From assembly GCA_017983695.1 (NCBI GenBank), contig JAGOAX010000001.1, positions 186,001 through 250,000 on the forward strand: DNA of 64,000 nucleotides, in the 5' to 3' direction. Positions 43,329 to 52,546 of this stretch are shown here, piece by piece (within the stretch, counting starts at the first letter, position 1; every line of letters starts with the position of its first letter). This stretch comes from Ferruginibacter sp. GTDB lineage: Bacteria; Bacteroidota; Bacteroidia; Chitinophagales; Chitinophagaceae. A program made the position numbers and the translations under genes. Below the pieces are notes generated by a model. That model saw only the letters and a program-made list of their open reading frames with translations, was not told the origin of the DNA and ran no database searches.

Positions 43329-44732
43329 TTAGTAGTACAACCAGTCGATAAGTAAATTTGGATAAATACCAAGTATGATAACAAGCGCCGCAGTAATCAC
43401 AAGCAGCACTTTAAATGCAGGCGTAATATCCCAGTCGGTTGTTACCACTTCGCTGCTTTCTTTAAAATACATGGCTTGTATTACCCTGAAGTAATAATAA
43501 GCACTGATAGCAGCACACAGCACTGCAAAAATTACCAACCAAAATTGATGTCCGTTTTTTACAGCTGCCATCAACATATAGAATTTACTTTGAAACCCTG
43601 CTGTTAATGGAATACCTGTAAGTGATAATAAAAACACCGTTGCAGTTAATGCCAGCAGGGGTTGTTTTTTTGCAAGGCCATTAAAGCCATCAATAGTATA
43701 GTCGTTCATTTTTATAAGTATTGCAAAAATGCCAATGGTGGCAAGGCTGTAAGCAGCAGCATATAATACAAGGCCTGCTTTTGCATCTTCGTTCAATGCA
43801 AATAATGCAAACAGCATAAAGCCCGCCTGTGCAATGCTTGAGTAGGCCAGCATGCGCTTAACGCTTTGTTGAAATACTGCAGTAAGGTTGCCAATTAATA
43901 AAGTAGCGACAATAATAATTACAATCAGTTGCTGCCATTGTGCATGTACAGTGCCAAAAGCATTTTCGAACAAACGTACGAAGGCAAAAAAGCCTGCAGC
44001 CTTTACAATGGTAGCCATAAAAGAAGTAAACACAGTTGGTGCTCCGTCGTAAACATCTGGCGTCCAGAAATGGAATGGCGCCGCAGAAACTTTAAATGAC
44101 AGTGAAATTAATAATAACACCAGGCCAATTGCAATCATTGGTGGCATTTTATCAACACCAAGGTTTAACGCATTAATAAAGAAAGAAGCGTTAGGGCTGC
44201 CACCATAAATAAAAGCAATACCCATTAGCATGATACCTGTAGAGAAGGAGCCCATTAAAAAATATTTCAGGGATGCCTCATTACTTTTCAGGTTTCTTTT
44301 ATCGCTGCCGGTTAATATATACAATGGTATAGAAATGATTTCGATACCAATGAACAACATCAGCAAAGTATTAAAAGTTGCTGCCAGGCAAACACCGCAT
44401 AAAACAAAAAATATCAGGGCAAAATATTCTGAAACATTTGTTCCCACTTTTTCAAAATCACGGCCATTAAGTAAAAAGAACAGTAAAGTACAAACCAGCA
44501 TTACGGTAATAAAGGTTAAATGGAATGCAGCTTTTTCGCCATACACATTCAGCATCTCCTTTACATCGATTGAAAAGAAAGCTTCCCTGGTGTAAAGCTC
44601 TATGCAGTTGGCTATAATAATAATTGCGAGGCCACCAATTGCAAGATATTTAGGCGTGCTTTTATTTTTTATAAACGCCCCTGCCAACATCATTACAATA
44701 CCCCAAATTGCTGTTAATATAATTGCGTTCAT
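43329..44732 (-). CDS. nuoN: NADH-quinone oxidoreductase subunit N
   Basis: The 467-residue antiporter-like membrane subunit of complex I has about 14 helices. Key features are the TM5 Glu region GIEIISIPLYIL, the broken-helix Lys region FKVSAAPFHFWTPDVYDGAPT, and KRMLAYSSIAQAGF. It contributes to proton pumping. It is last gene of the operon, 44 bp after nuoM. Confidence 0.95.
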   Translation of the reverse strand: MNAIILTAIWGIVMMLAGAFIKNKSTPKYLAIGGLAIIIIANCIELYTREAFFSIDVKEMLNVYGEKAAFHLTFITVMLVCTLLFFLLNGRDFEKVGTNVSEYFALIFFVLCGVCLAATFNTLLMLFIGIEIISIPLYILTGSDKRNLKSNEASLKYFLMGSFSTGIMLMGIAFIYGGSPNASFFINALNLGVDKMPPMIAIGLVLLLISLSFKVSAAPFHFWTPDVYDGAPTVFTSFMATIVKAAGFFAFVRLFENAFGTVHAQWQQLIVIIIVATLLIGNLTAVFQQSVKRMLAYSSIAQAGFMLFALFALNEDAKAGLVLYAAAYSLATIGIFAILIKMNDYTIDGFNGLAKKQPLLALTATVFLLSLTGIPLTAGFQSKFYMLMAAVKNGHQFWLVIFAVLCAAISAYYYFRVIQAMYFKESSEVVTTDWDITPAFKVLLVITAALVIILGIYPNLLIDWLYY

Positions 44733-44740
44733 ATCTTTAT

Positions 44741-44756
44741 TCCACCAACCGGCGGA
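44741..44756. repeat. Palindrome-like element in the nuoM-nuoN spacer
   Basis: TCCACCAACCGGCGGA matches 13 of 16 positions of the perfect palindrome at 58357-58372 in the nuoB-nuoC spacer. Confidence 0.5.
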
Positions 44757-44776
44757 GTATCATTTATAATTTATAA

Positions 44777-46261
44777 TTAATTTCCTTTTCCTAAAATCAA
44801 CAATACTGCCTGTTTAGTTAAGTTAAACAGTGGTTGCGGAAATACCCCTATCATAAATATCGCCACCACAATAACAGCCAGTATAATTTTTTCATTCCAT
44901 GCAATTTCTTTTATGGCAGCGGTAAGTGTATTTGTTTCGCCATAAAAAACTTTTTGCACCATATTTAAAGTATACACAGCTGCAAGTATAATGCTTATAC
45001 CTGCAATTGCTGCAAACCACATATTATAAGTAAACAGTCCGCTAAACATCATAAACTCGCCAACAAATGCATTGGTTAAAGGCAAGGCAATATTTGCCAG
45101 TGCAATTATTACAAGCATAATGGTAAGTACAGGTGCTTTATGTGCAATACCTCCCAGCTGCGATATTTTTCTTACCCCGGTTTGCTTTTCTATAAGTTCA
45201 ACCACTATCCACAAGCCAATAATATTAATACCATGGCTAAACATTTGTATCATTACCCCCTGCACACCTGTTTGTGTAGATGAAAAGATAGCTGCACACA
45301 TTAACCCGATATGTGCTATGGATGAATAAGCCACTAACCGTTTAAGGTCATCCTGCTTCATAGCAATTAAGCTGGCATAAATCATCCCGAAAACGGATAG
45401 GCCAACAACAATAGCCTGGTATTTTTCAACGCCGGCAGGAAATACTGGTATTAACCAGCGCAACACTGCAAGCACACCCATTTTAACCATTATACCACTT
45501 AACACCATTGTAACTGCAGTGGGTGATTGTTCGTACGTATCGGGCTGCCAGGTATGAAATGGAAAGATGGGCATCTTGATTGCAAAGGCAATAAAGAATA
45601 ACCAGAATAACCAATACTGCTCCGGAAAAGAAAGCCGTAGATTATAAAATGCGTTCAATGCAAATGAATGTTCTGATAAAGAACCGGAAGCTGTCTGTGT
45701 TTGAAGGTACAGGTATATAATGCCTACCAGCATTAATAAAGAGCCTGCAAACGTGTACACAAAAAATTTGAAGGTTGCCTGTATACGTTTTTCTCCGCCC
45801 CAGCGGCTGCATAAAAAATATACCGGTATTAGTGCCAGCTCCCAAAAGAAATAAAACACCAACGCATCCATTGCAGTAAACACCCCCATTAAACCGGCCT
45901 GGGATAATAGCATTAGCCCATAAAATGCAGCAGAGTTTTTATAGGTACTATTATAGGTGGCCACAAAAATTAACGGGAAAGAAAAAGCAGTAAGAAAAGT
46001 AAGTAAATGTCCCATGCCATCTAATCCAACATTAAAACTGGCGCCTAAATAAGGCATCCATACATATTGATCTGTTAAGCCGCTCAGGTATTTATTATCT
46101 GCATAAATTAAGCTGGCAAACGAAATTAACAAGGTAACAATTGAAGAAAATAAAGCCACTGCCTTTGATTTCTTTTCGCTTCGCAGAATAAAGCAAAGCA
46201 ACCCGGCGATCAGCGGAGACCATATCAGTAATTCAGGAAAACGTAACCCAAGATTTTGCAT
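44777..46261 (-). CDS. nuoM: NADH-quinone oxidoreductase subunit M
   Basis: The 494-residue proton-pumping membrane subunit shows FFWELALIPVYFLCSRWG (conserved Glu), FAIKMPIFPFHTWQPDTYEQSPT (Lys in the broken helix), and LKRLVAYSSIAHIGLM. Length and helix count are normal. It lies 16 bp after nuoL. Confidence 0.96.
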   Translation of the reverse strand: MQNLGLRFPELLIWSPLIAGLLCFILRSEKKSKAVALFSSIVTLLISFASLIYADNKYLSGLTDQYVWMPYLGASFNVGLDGMGHLLTFLTAFSFPLIFVATYNSTYKNSAAFYGLMLLSQAGLMGVFTAMDALVFYFFWELALIPVYFLCSRWGGEKRIQATFKFFVYTFAGSLLMLVGIIYLYLQTQTASGSLSEHSFALNAFYNLRLSFPEQYWLFWLFFIAFAIKMPIFPFHTWQPDTYEQSPTAVTMVLSGIMVKMGVLAVLRWLIPVFPAGVEKYQAIVVGLSVFGMIYASLIAMKQDDLKRLVAYSSIAHIGLMCAAIFSSTQTGVQGVMIQMFSHGINIIGLWIVVELIEKQTGVRKISQLGGIAHKAPVLTIMLVIIALANIALPLTNAFVGEFMMFSGLFTYNMWFAAIAGISIILAAVYTLNMVQKVFYGETNTLTAAIKEIAWNEKIILAVIVVAIFMIGVFPQPLFNLTKQAVLLILGKGN

Positions 46262-46276
46262 ATCTGTATCTTCTTA

Positions 46277-48193
46277 TTACAAAAACATTTGTACAATGAA
46301 TAATATTAAAATACCAACAACCATTAATAAAACATAAGTGCCAACATGGCCACTTTGCAACAAGCGTATCTGCCGGCTGCCGTAGTTAACTGCCTTACCT
46401 ACGCCGTTTACAAAACCATCAATGCCCTTTTTCTCCATTACATTATTAAAAAATGCAGCAAGCGATTGAATAGGTTTAACGATGATGGTATCATACAATT
46501 CATCTACATACCATTTGTTGGTCAATACTTTGCCGAAACCAGTTTCTTCGGCACCGGTTTTTTCATATTTACTGAATTTATTCCAGGCATATAAAAGTGC
46601 TACCAGTGCGCCAAATACAGAAATGCCCATCAACAAATATTCTGTGCTGTGTGATAAAGGATGATGTTCTTTTACCAAAGCATTGCTTCCTGCAAAAATG
46701 GGTTCTAAAAATGCTTCCAACCTATGACCACCGTGCATGAACACTTCTGGGATTCCTACCAAACCTCCAACTAAAGAAAGAATGGCTAGTATAATTAAAG
46801 GAATAGTAATTGCTTTAGGGCTTTCATGTAAGTGATGTTCCTGATCGTGTGTACCTCTGAATTTTCCTAAGAAAGTCATTGCATATAAGCGGAACATATA
46901 GAAGGCTGTCATGAATGCGGTTAACACACCAATGCCCCATAACACAGGATTTTTTTCAAATGCATGTGCTAGGATTTCATCCTTACTAAAAAAACCTGAG
47001 AAAGGCGGCATCCCAGCTATAGCCAGGCAACCAATTAAAAAAGTTACCTGGGTTATTCCCATATATTTTTTCAGGCCACCCATATTACGCATATCCTGTT
47101 CTCCGCCCATTGCATGTATTACACTACCTGCTCCAAGAAACATTAATGCTTTAAAGAATGCATGCGTCATTACATGAAATACAGCTCCGGTATAGGCGCC
47201 AACACCTAGTGCTAAAAACATATAACCTAACTGGCTAACTGTACTGTAGGCCAATACCTTTTTAATATCATTTTGTTTGAGTGCAATTGTTGCCGCCAAC
47301 ACTGCAGTTGCCAACCCCACAATAGCCACTACCGCTTGAGTGGTGGGAGCCATAGTGTACAATATATTGCTACGTGCAATCATGTAGATACCTGCAGTAA
47401 CCATTGTTGCCGCATGTATTAATGCAGATACAGGTGTTGGGCCCGCCATCGCATCAGGCAACCAGGTGTATAAAGGTATTTGAGCACTTTTACCCATTGC
47501 ACCAACAAAAAGCAACATTGTAATTGCGGTAATATCAAACGATGTAAGTGTATTAGTTTTTGGGTTAGATACAGCAGTAAATACAGAATGAAAATCAGCA
47601 GTTCCTAACTTTGTAATCAACCAAAATACTGCCAGCAAAAAACCCAGGTCGCCAATACGGTTCATGACGAAAGCTTTTTTTGCCGCATTGGTATAATCAT
47701 TATTTTTAAACCAATAACCAATTAATAAATAAGAACAAAGGCCCACTCCTTCCCAACCGATGAACATAATTACATAATTACCGCCCATTACCAGGAGCAA
47801 CATAGAAAATACAAACAGGTTGAGGTAAGCAAAATATTTTGCATAATCCTTACTGTCTTCTTCATGCATGTATGCGGTTGAATATACATGAATTAAAAAC
47901 CCGATACCGGTTATTATTAATAAGAAAAGAGAAGACAACTGGTCTATCTGAAAATCGAAACCAATATTAAGGGAAGCAATATTTACAAAATCGAAATAAT
48001 GGGCAACATGTGTATTACCATGTTTTACATTAAAAAAAACATACAGGCTTATAAGAAATGAGCCCAGCACCACGCCGCTGCCAATAATACCTGCCAGGGT
48101 TTTTGATAGATACTTTCTGCCAAGGCCATTAATTAAAAAACCTACCAATGGTAAAAAAGGTATCAGCCAAGCCATTTGTAAAACGTTATTCAT
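46277..48193 (-). CDS. nuoL: NADH-quinone oxidoreductase subunit L
   Basis: The 638-residue antiporter-like subunit shows FIGWEGVGLCSYLLIGYWF, GAMGKSAQIPLYTWLPDAMAGPTPVSALIHAATMVTAG and KKVLAYSTVSQLGYM. It has a long C-terminal extension consistent with the lateral helix of complex I, ending in a hydrophobic anchor. The 65-bp gap to nuoK holds an AT-rich inverted repeat. Confidence 0.96.
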   Translation of the reverse strand: MNNVLQMAWLIPFLPLVGFLINGLGRKYLSKTLAGIIGSGVVLGSFLISLYVFFNVKHGNTHVAHYFDFVNIASLNIGFDFQIDQLSSLFLLIITGIGFLIHVYSTAYMHEEDSKDYAKYFAYLNLFVFSMLLLVMGGNYVIMFIGWEGVGLCSYLLIGYWFKNNDYTNAAKKAFVMNRIGDLGFLLAVFWLITKLGTADFHSVFTAVSNPKTNTLTSFDITAITMLLFVGAMGKSAQIPLYTWLPDAMAGPTPVSALIHAATMVTAGIYMIARSNILYTMAPTTQAVVAIVGLATAVLAATIALKQNDIKKVLAYSTVSQLGYMFLALGVGAYTGAVFHVMTHAFFKALMFLGAGSVIHAMGGEQDMRNMGGLKKYMGITQVTFLIGCLAIAGMPPFSGFFSKDEILAHAFEKNPVLWGIGVLTAFMTAFYMFRLYAMTFLGKFRGTHDQEHHLHESPKAITIPLIILAILSLVGGLVGIPEVFMHGGHRLEAFLEPIFAGSNALVKEHHPLSHSTEYLLMGISVFGALVALLYAWNKFSKYEKTGAEETGFGKVLTNKWYVDELYDTIIVKPIQSLAAFFNNVMEKKGIDGFVNGVGKAVNYGSRQIRLLQSGHVGTYVLLMVVGILILFIVQMFL

Positions 48194-48258
48194 AAATTAA
48201 GTCAAAAGTGAAAAATCAAAATTCAAAAAAAGCAAAGTGCAGTTTTGTTTTTGACTTT
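48194..48258. repeat. AT-rich imperfect inverted repeat in the nuoL-nuoK spacer
   Basis: AAGTCAAAAGTGAAAAATC at its left part nearly equals the left arm of the nuoC-nuoD spacer element (34 of about 36 positions). The right part (TTTTTGACTTTTTAATTT) is its approximate inverse complement, so a long AT hairpin can form. Confidence 0.5.
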
Positions 48259-48591
48259 TTAATTTTTAAGCCTGTTTAAAAAATTTATATCCACGGAATG
48301 AATATTTCTATACATCATTACGATAATAGCCAGCCCCACACTAACTTCTGCTGCTGCCACCACCATTATAAAAAAAACAAAAATCTGTGCATCACTTACC
48401 ACATTAGGATTTGCTATACCTGCCGGCGACAGTGCATGCATCTTTGAAAATGCCACCAGTAACAAATTTGCCGCATTCAGCATCAGCTCCACACACATAA
48501 AAATAATTATGGCATTGCGCCTGGTAAGCACACCAATTACACCAATGCTGAATAATGCAACTGCTAATGCTATGTAATATTTTATTTCCAT
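48259..48591 (-). CDS. nuoK: NADH-quinone oxidoreductase subunit K
   Basis: The 110-residue protein has three membrane helices with the two conserved Glu residues ([15 protein letters not shown] and [15 protein letters not shown]). Length is normal. An unrelated secreted-protein gene lies 4 bp upstream of its start, in the position where nuoJ is normally adjacent. Confidence 0.95.
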   Translation of the reverse strand: MEIKYYIALAVALFSIGVIGVLTRRNAIIIFMCVELMLNAANLLLVAFSKMHALSPAGIANPNVVSDAQIFVFFIMVVAAAEVSVGLAIIVMMYRNIHSVDINFLNRLKN

Positions 48592-48595
48592 AAAC

Positions 48596-49123
48596 TTAAA
48601 GTTTCACATACACACCCATGCCTATTGTTGAAGAGGCTGGTGCAACTGAAAATATATCCTGAATTTTTTTCTTTACCACTCCATTAAATACATCCACCGC
48701 TTTGTAAGATGCCGCTTTGGTTAAAAACTTTACTATTAACCCTGTAGCAACAGTACCCAGTGCCGCAGTTAATGGCTTTTGATAATCTTCTTTTAATGCA
48801 GATTTGTCAATTGCTTTTATAGCACTATATGCAGCAACTGCACTGCCTGCATAAGAAGCAATCTTATACACTGTTCTGCCGGTTTTAAATGTGTTGAATA
48901 ATTTAATGGCTTTTTCACTTTTCTTCAACCCTATTATTTCGGCAACTTTTGCAATTTTAGGAATGCTTACATTACCTAAAGAAAATTTAGGTGCAAACCC
49001 ACGTTTTACATTCATCACCTTACCCAATATTTTATCCAGGTTCAGGTTATTAAAATCTATCTGTGCAGAAACCTTAGCAGTTGCTAAGGAAATAATGAAA
49101 CATAAAGCAATTAACTTCTTCAT
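48596..49123 (-). CDS. Hypothetical secreted protein inserted between nuoJ and nuoK
   Basis: The 175-residue protein has signal peptide [21 protein letters not shown]. The mature part is Lys/Ala-rich with predicted helices ([39 protein letters not shown]) and a Gly-rich hydrophobic stretch ([15 protein letters not shown]). No known domain was recognised and it is not a complex I subunit. It is 4 bp from nuoK and 23 bp from nuoJ, so it is surely co-transcribed with the nuo genes. Confidence 0.72.
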   Translation of the reverse strand: MKKLIALCFIISLATAKVSAQIDFNNLNLDKILGKVMNVKRGFAPKFSLGNVSIPKIAKVAEIIGLKKSEKAIKLFNTFKTGRTVYKIASYAGSAVAAYSAIKAIDKSALKEDYQKPLTAALGTVATGLIVKFLTKAASYKAVDVFNGVVKKKIQDIFSVAPASSTIGMGVYVKL

Positions 49124-49146
49124 AATTATTTTAAGGGTTAAAAATT

Positions 49147-49650
49147 TCAGCGTTCTTTTTTACTTATCACTACCGCACCTATCATGGCACTTAAAAACAA
49201 AATGCTGCTTATTTCAAAAGGAAATACATACTCTTTAAACAATACATTGCCCAGTGTTTTTACCAACCCATAATCACCATCATTAAACTGCACGGTAGCC
49301 ATTACTGTTTTTGATTTAACCAATGCAGCAACCAATATTAAAAACAAACTACCACCGGAAATTACTCCGGCAAACTGCATCAGTTTATTTTTTTGCGGTT
49401 CTACGGCAGTATTTAAATTCATTAACATCACCACAAATAAAAACAATACCATAATGGCGCCTGCATACACAATAAGGTTTACAATGGCAAGAAACTGTGC
49501 ATTCAATAAAATATAGTGGCCCGATATAGCAAAAAATGTTGCCACCAGGTACAGCACACTGTGTACAGGATTTTTACGGGTAATAACCATTAAGGCCCCG
49601 CCTATTGCCAGTACCGATAAAAAAATAAATAAAGCTGTTGTTATGTTCAT
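49147..49650 (-). CDS. nuoJ: NADH-quinone oxidoreductase subunit J
   Basis: The 167-residue protein has five helices. The conserved region VNLIVYAGAIMVLFLFVVMLMNLN (about 55-80) includes the pi-bulge helix important for proton coupling. ATG 49650 is chosen over the TTG at 49653. It lies 21 bp after nuoI. Confidence 0.95.
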   Translation of the reverse strand: MNITTALFIFLSVLAIGGALMVITRKNPVHSVLYLVATFFAISGHYILLNAQFLAIVNLIVYAGAIMVLFLFVVMLMNLNTAVEPQKNKLMQFAGVISGGSLFLILVAALVKSKTVMATVQFNDGDYGLVKTLGNVLFKEYVFPFEISSILFLSAMIGAVVISKKER

Positions 49651-49670
49651 CAATAAATAAATTCTAATTT

Positions 49671-50222
49671 TTAAACTGTTTCCCGTTTTACCCTGTTGCC
49701 CAAAGCCTTCTGATAGGCTTCCGGTTCATTTACAGGATGAGGAATTAATAAGTCATCTTTACTATAAATAAATTGTTTGCGCTGATAATCTGAAGGTGCA
49801 AAAGTTTCACTTAAATAAATAGCATCTTTAGGACAGGCATCTTCACATAAACCGCAAAAAATACAGCGCAGCATATTTATTTCATATTTAGCCGCATATT
49901 TTTCCTCTTTGTATAAATTTTCTTCCCCTGCTTTTCTTTCTGCTGCTTCCATGGTAATGGCTTCTGCAGGGCAGGCTACTGCACACAATCCACAGGCTGT
50001 ACAATTTTCCCGTCCTTCTGCATCACGGTTTAAAATGTGCAACCCCCTGAACACAGGACTGAAAGGCCGTTTCTTTTCAGGATAATTAATTGTTGGTTTC
50101 TTTTTAAAGATATGCATGAACGTAATGAACATGCCTTTAAAAATTGCAGGCAGGTATAGCCTTTCCATAAAGCTCAACGGCTTTTTGTCTACCTGTTTAA
50201 TTCTGTTAGTTAATGCTTGCAT
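49671..50222 (-). CDS. nuoI: NADH-quinone oxidoreductase subunit I
   Basis: The 183-residue ferredoxin-like subunit has two 4Fe-4S motifs, CTACGLCAVACP and CIFCGLCEDACP (clusters N6a and N6b), passing electrons toward NuoB. An N-terminal amphipathic segment contacts NuoH. The gap to nuoH is 37 bp. Confidence 0.96.
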   Translation of the reverse strand: MQALTNRIKQVDKKPLSFMERLYLPAIFKGMFITFMHIFKKKPTINYPEKKRPFSPVFRGLHILNRDAEGRENCTACGLCAVACPAEAITMEAAERKAGEENLYKEEKYAAKYEINMLRCIFCGLCEDACPKDAIYLSETFAPSDYQRKQFIYSKDDLLIPHPVNEPEAYQKALGNRVKRETV

Positions 50223-50259
50223 ATTTGTAAAAAACCTTTTACGGTTTTATTATAGTTAT

Positions 50260-51297
50260 TTATTTAAAAAATAAAAGTACCCCCCCGGTTGCCAGCATAT
50301 TTATTAATGCCAGCGGTATTAAAACCTTCCAGCCTAAATTCATTAACTGGTCGTAGCGGAAACGTGGAATTGTCCAGCGCACCCACATGAATAAAAATAA
50401 AAATCCAACCACTTTTGCCATTAATGCTACTATACCAATTAAGGCTGCAATATTAGGTGAAAAATTTGCTTCATTTACAAACGGACAATCGTAGCCGCCA
50501 AAAAACAGTGTTGCCATAATTACACTGCTTACAAACATGTTAATGTATTCGGCAAATAAATAAAAGCCCAGTTTCATAGAAGAATATTCTGTATGATAAC
50601 CGCCAATCAATTCATTCTCTGCTTCGGGCAAATCAAATGGCGTACGGTTACACTCTGCAAAAGCACAAATTAAAAATATTAAAAAGCCAAGCGGCTGATA
50701 CAACACATTCCAGTAGCCAGCCTGTTGCTGCAATACTATTTCTTTAAGATTAAGATTACCGGTAACCAATATCAATGCAATTAGTGAAATACCCATTGCC
50801 AGCTCGTAACTTATAATTTGTGAGGCGGCCCTTAAACCACCCATTAAAGAAAACTTATTGTTACTTGCCCAGCTGCCAATCATTATACCATACACACCTA
50901 AACTTACCACGGCAAAAACATACAATATACCCACATCAACATTCGCAATTTGTAAAGAGATATCCCTGTCGAAAAAATGTACTTTATCGCCCCATGGAAT
51001 AACAGCGCTGGTCATTATTGCAGTAAGCATGGCCAGCGATGGCCCAAGAATAAATAAAAATTTAGATGAAAAATCAGGTATGATCTCTTCTTTAAAAAAT
51101 AATTTTAACCCATCTGCCAGGGGTTGCAATAAACCAAACGGGCCTGCACGGTTGGGGCCACGCCTGTCCTGCAAAATAGCAGCTACTTTACGTTCGGCAA
51201 AAGTGGTGTACATGGCAATACCTAAAGAACCCATTACCACTACCAGTATGAGCACCAACTTTTCTATTATCAATGGCCAATCAATTATTAAAAGCAT
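50260..51297 (-). CDS. nuoH: NADH-quinone oxidoreductase subunit H
   Basis: The 345-residue membrane subunit forms part of the quinone chamber. Signatures are ERKVAAILQDRRGPNRAGPFGLLQPLADGLKLFFKEE and FAECNRTPFDLPEAENELIGGYHTEYSSMKLG. Eight helices and normal length. Confidence 0.97.
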   Translation of the reverse strand: MLLIIDWPLIIEKLVLILVVVMGSLGIAMYTTFAERKVAAILQDRRGPNRAGPFGLLQPLADGLKLFFKEEIIPDFSSKFLFILGPSLAMLTAIMTSAVIPWGDKVHFFDRDISLQIANVDVGILYVFAVVSLGVYGIMIGSWASNNKFSLMGGLRAASQIISYELAMGISLIALILVTGNLNLKEIVLQQQAGYWNVLYQPLGFLIFLICAFAECNRTPFDLPEAENELIGGYHTEYSSMKLGFYLFAEYINMFVSSVIMATLFFGGYDCPFVNEANFSPNIAALIGIVALMAKVVGFLFLFMWVRWTIPRFRYDQLMNLGWKVLIPLALINMLATGGVLLFFK

Positions 51298-51343
51298 AAT
51301 CCGTTATTATATATTTTAAACAGGTTTTACCCGGTTCAACATT

Positions 51344-52519
51344 TTATTTTTTCATTCCCCACTGTGTAGATTCACCTGCCCCATCTACATGAGCTCCGGC
51401 ATTTTTAAAATCTTCGCCGTGTGCCGGCCCTTCAATTTTACTAAGATCGATTGAAGGATTATTTACCTCACTAACATTGTGTATGTTCATCAATAATTTT
51501 GGTGCCCTGCCACCCATAACTTTTTGTACTGTTTCGGATGGTGTTACCAAACCTTCGTAATGCCCTTGTGATATTACTGAATGACGACTAACTTTTGTTA
51601 CGCCTTCAATGGTCCAGTCGCTTGTTTTCTTTTTATCAAAGCGGCAGGTATTGCATATCCAGCCGGGTTTACCATCATAGCTTTGTACTTCGCCCCATTG
51701 ATCTTTACGTGCAGTTACCCGGTACACATCATCGCCACGTAACCATAAAGTGGTTTTACCACAACAACCGTGTGTTGTACATTCACGATGGGCATCTACA
51801 GGTTTTGTAAACCACACCCTGTTTTTAAAACGGAAAGTTTTATCCGTTAATGCACCTACCGGGCAAACATCAATCATGTTGCCGCTAAAATCATTGTCAA
51901 TAGCTTTAGAAATGTAGGTAGAGATTTCTGCATGATCACCCCGGTCTAAAATACCATGCACCCTGTTATTGGTTAACTGATCGGCAACATAAGTACAACG
52001 GTAACAAAGAATACACCTTGTCATGTGCAGTTGTATGTACGGACCAATATCTTCTTTCTCAAATGTTCTTCTTTTAAATTCGTAGCGGGTGCCTTCTTTA
52101 CCATGCTCATATCCTAAATCCTGCAAATGACATTCACCAGCCTGGTCGCATATCGGGCAATCTAAAGGATGATTCAGTAATAAAAATTCCACCACACCTG
52201 CTCTGGCATCTTTTACTTTATCGCTGGTAATATTTTTTACTATCATGCCATCCATTACCGTTGTTCTGCAACTGGCAACCAGTTTAGGCATTGGCCTTGG
52301 GTCAGCAGTTGAACCTGCAGCAACTTCCACCAAACAGGTACGGCATTTACCACCACTACCCTGCAGTTTGCTGTAATAGCACATTGCTGGTGGTGTAACA
52401 TCGCCACCAATGGTACGGGCAGCATTTAATACAGTAGTACCTGGTGCAACATCTATTGTGATGTTATCAATGGTTACTTTAAATGTTGCTGGTGGTATAG
52501 GTTTTGTTTCTTCAGCCAT
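51344..52519 (-). CDS. nuoG: NADH-quinone oxidoreductase subunit G, short form
   Basis: At 391 residues it is about half the length of E. coli NuoG. It has the N1b 2Fe-2S motifs (MCYYSKLQGSGGKCRTC), the His-ligated cluster (CPICDQAGECHLQD), and RCILCYRC with CPVGAL. It also has the start of the next domain (CTTHGCCGKTTLWLRGDDVYRV... WICNTCRFD), and then stops. The large molybdopterin-like domain is absent. Short NuoG forms are common in Bacteroidota, so this is not a broken gene. Confidence 0.92.
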   Translation of the reverse strand: MAEETKPIPPATFKVTIDNITIDVAPGTTVLNAARTIGGDVTPPAMCYYSKLQGSGGKCRTCLVEVAAGSTADPRPMPKLVASCRTTVMDGMIVKNITSDKVKDARAGVVEFLLLNHPLDCPICDQAGECHLQDLGYEHGKEGTRYEFKRRTFEKEDIGPYIQLHMTRCILCYRCTYVADQLTNNRVHGILDRGDHAEISTYISKAIDNDFSGNMIDVCPVGALTDKTFRFKNRVWFTKPVDAHRECTTHGCCGKTTLWLRGDDVYRVTARKDQWGEVQSYDGKPGWICNTCRFDKKKTSDWTIEGVTKVSRHSVISQGHYEGLVTPSETVQKVMGGRAPKLLMNIHNVSEVNNPSIDLSKIEGPAHGEDFKNAGAHVDGAGESTQWGMKK

Positions 52520-52546
52520 ATAAATAATTCGTTCTTTCTAAATTTT

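Noticed and set aside
51344..52519. NuoG as a pseudogene because of its short length
   Set aside because: The frame is intact, Fe-S motifs are complete, neighbours are in order and short NuoG is usual in this phylum.
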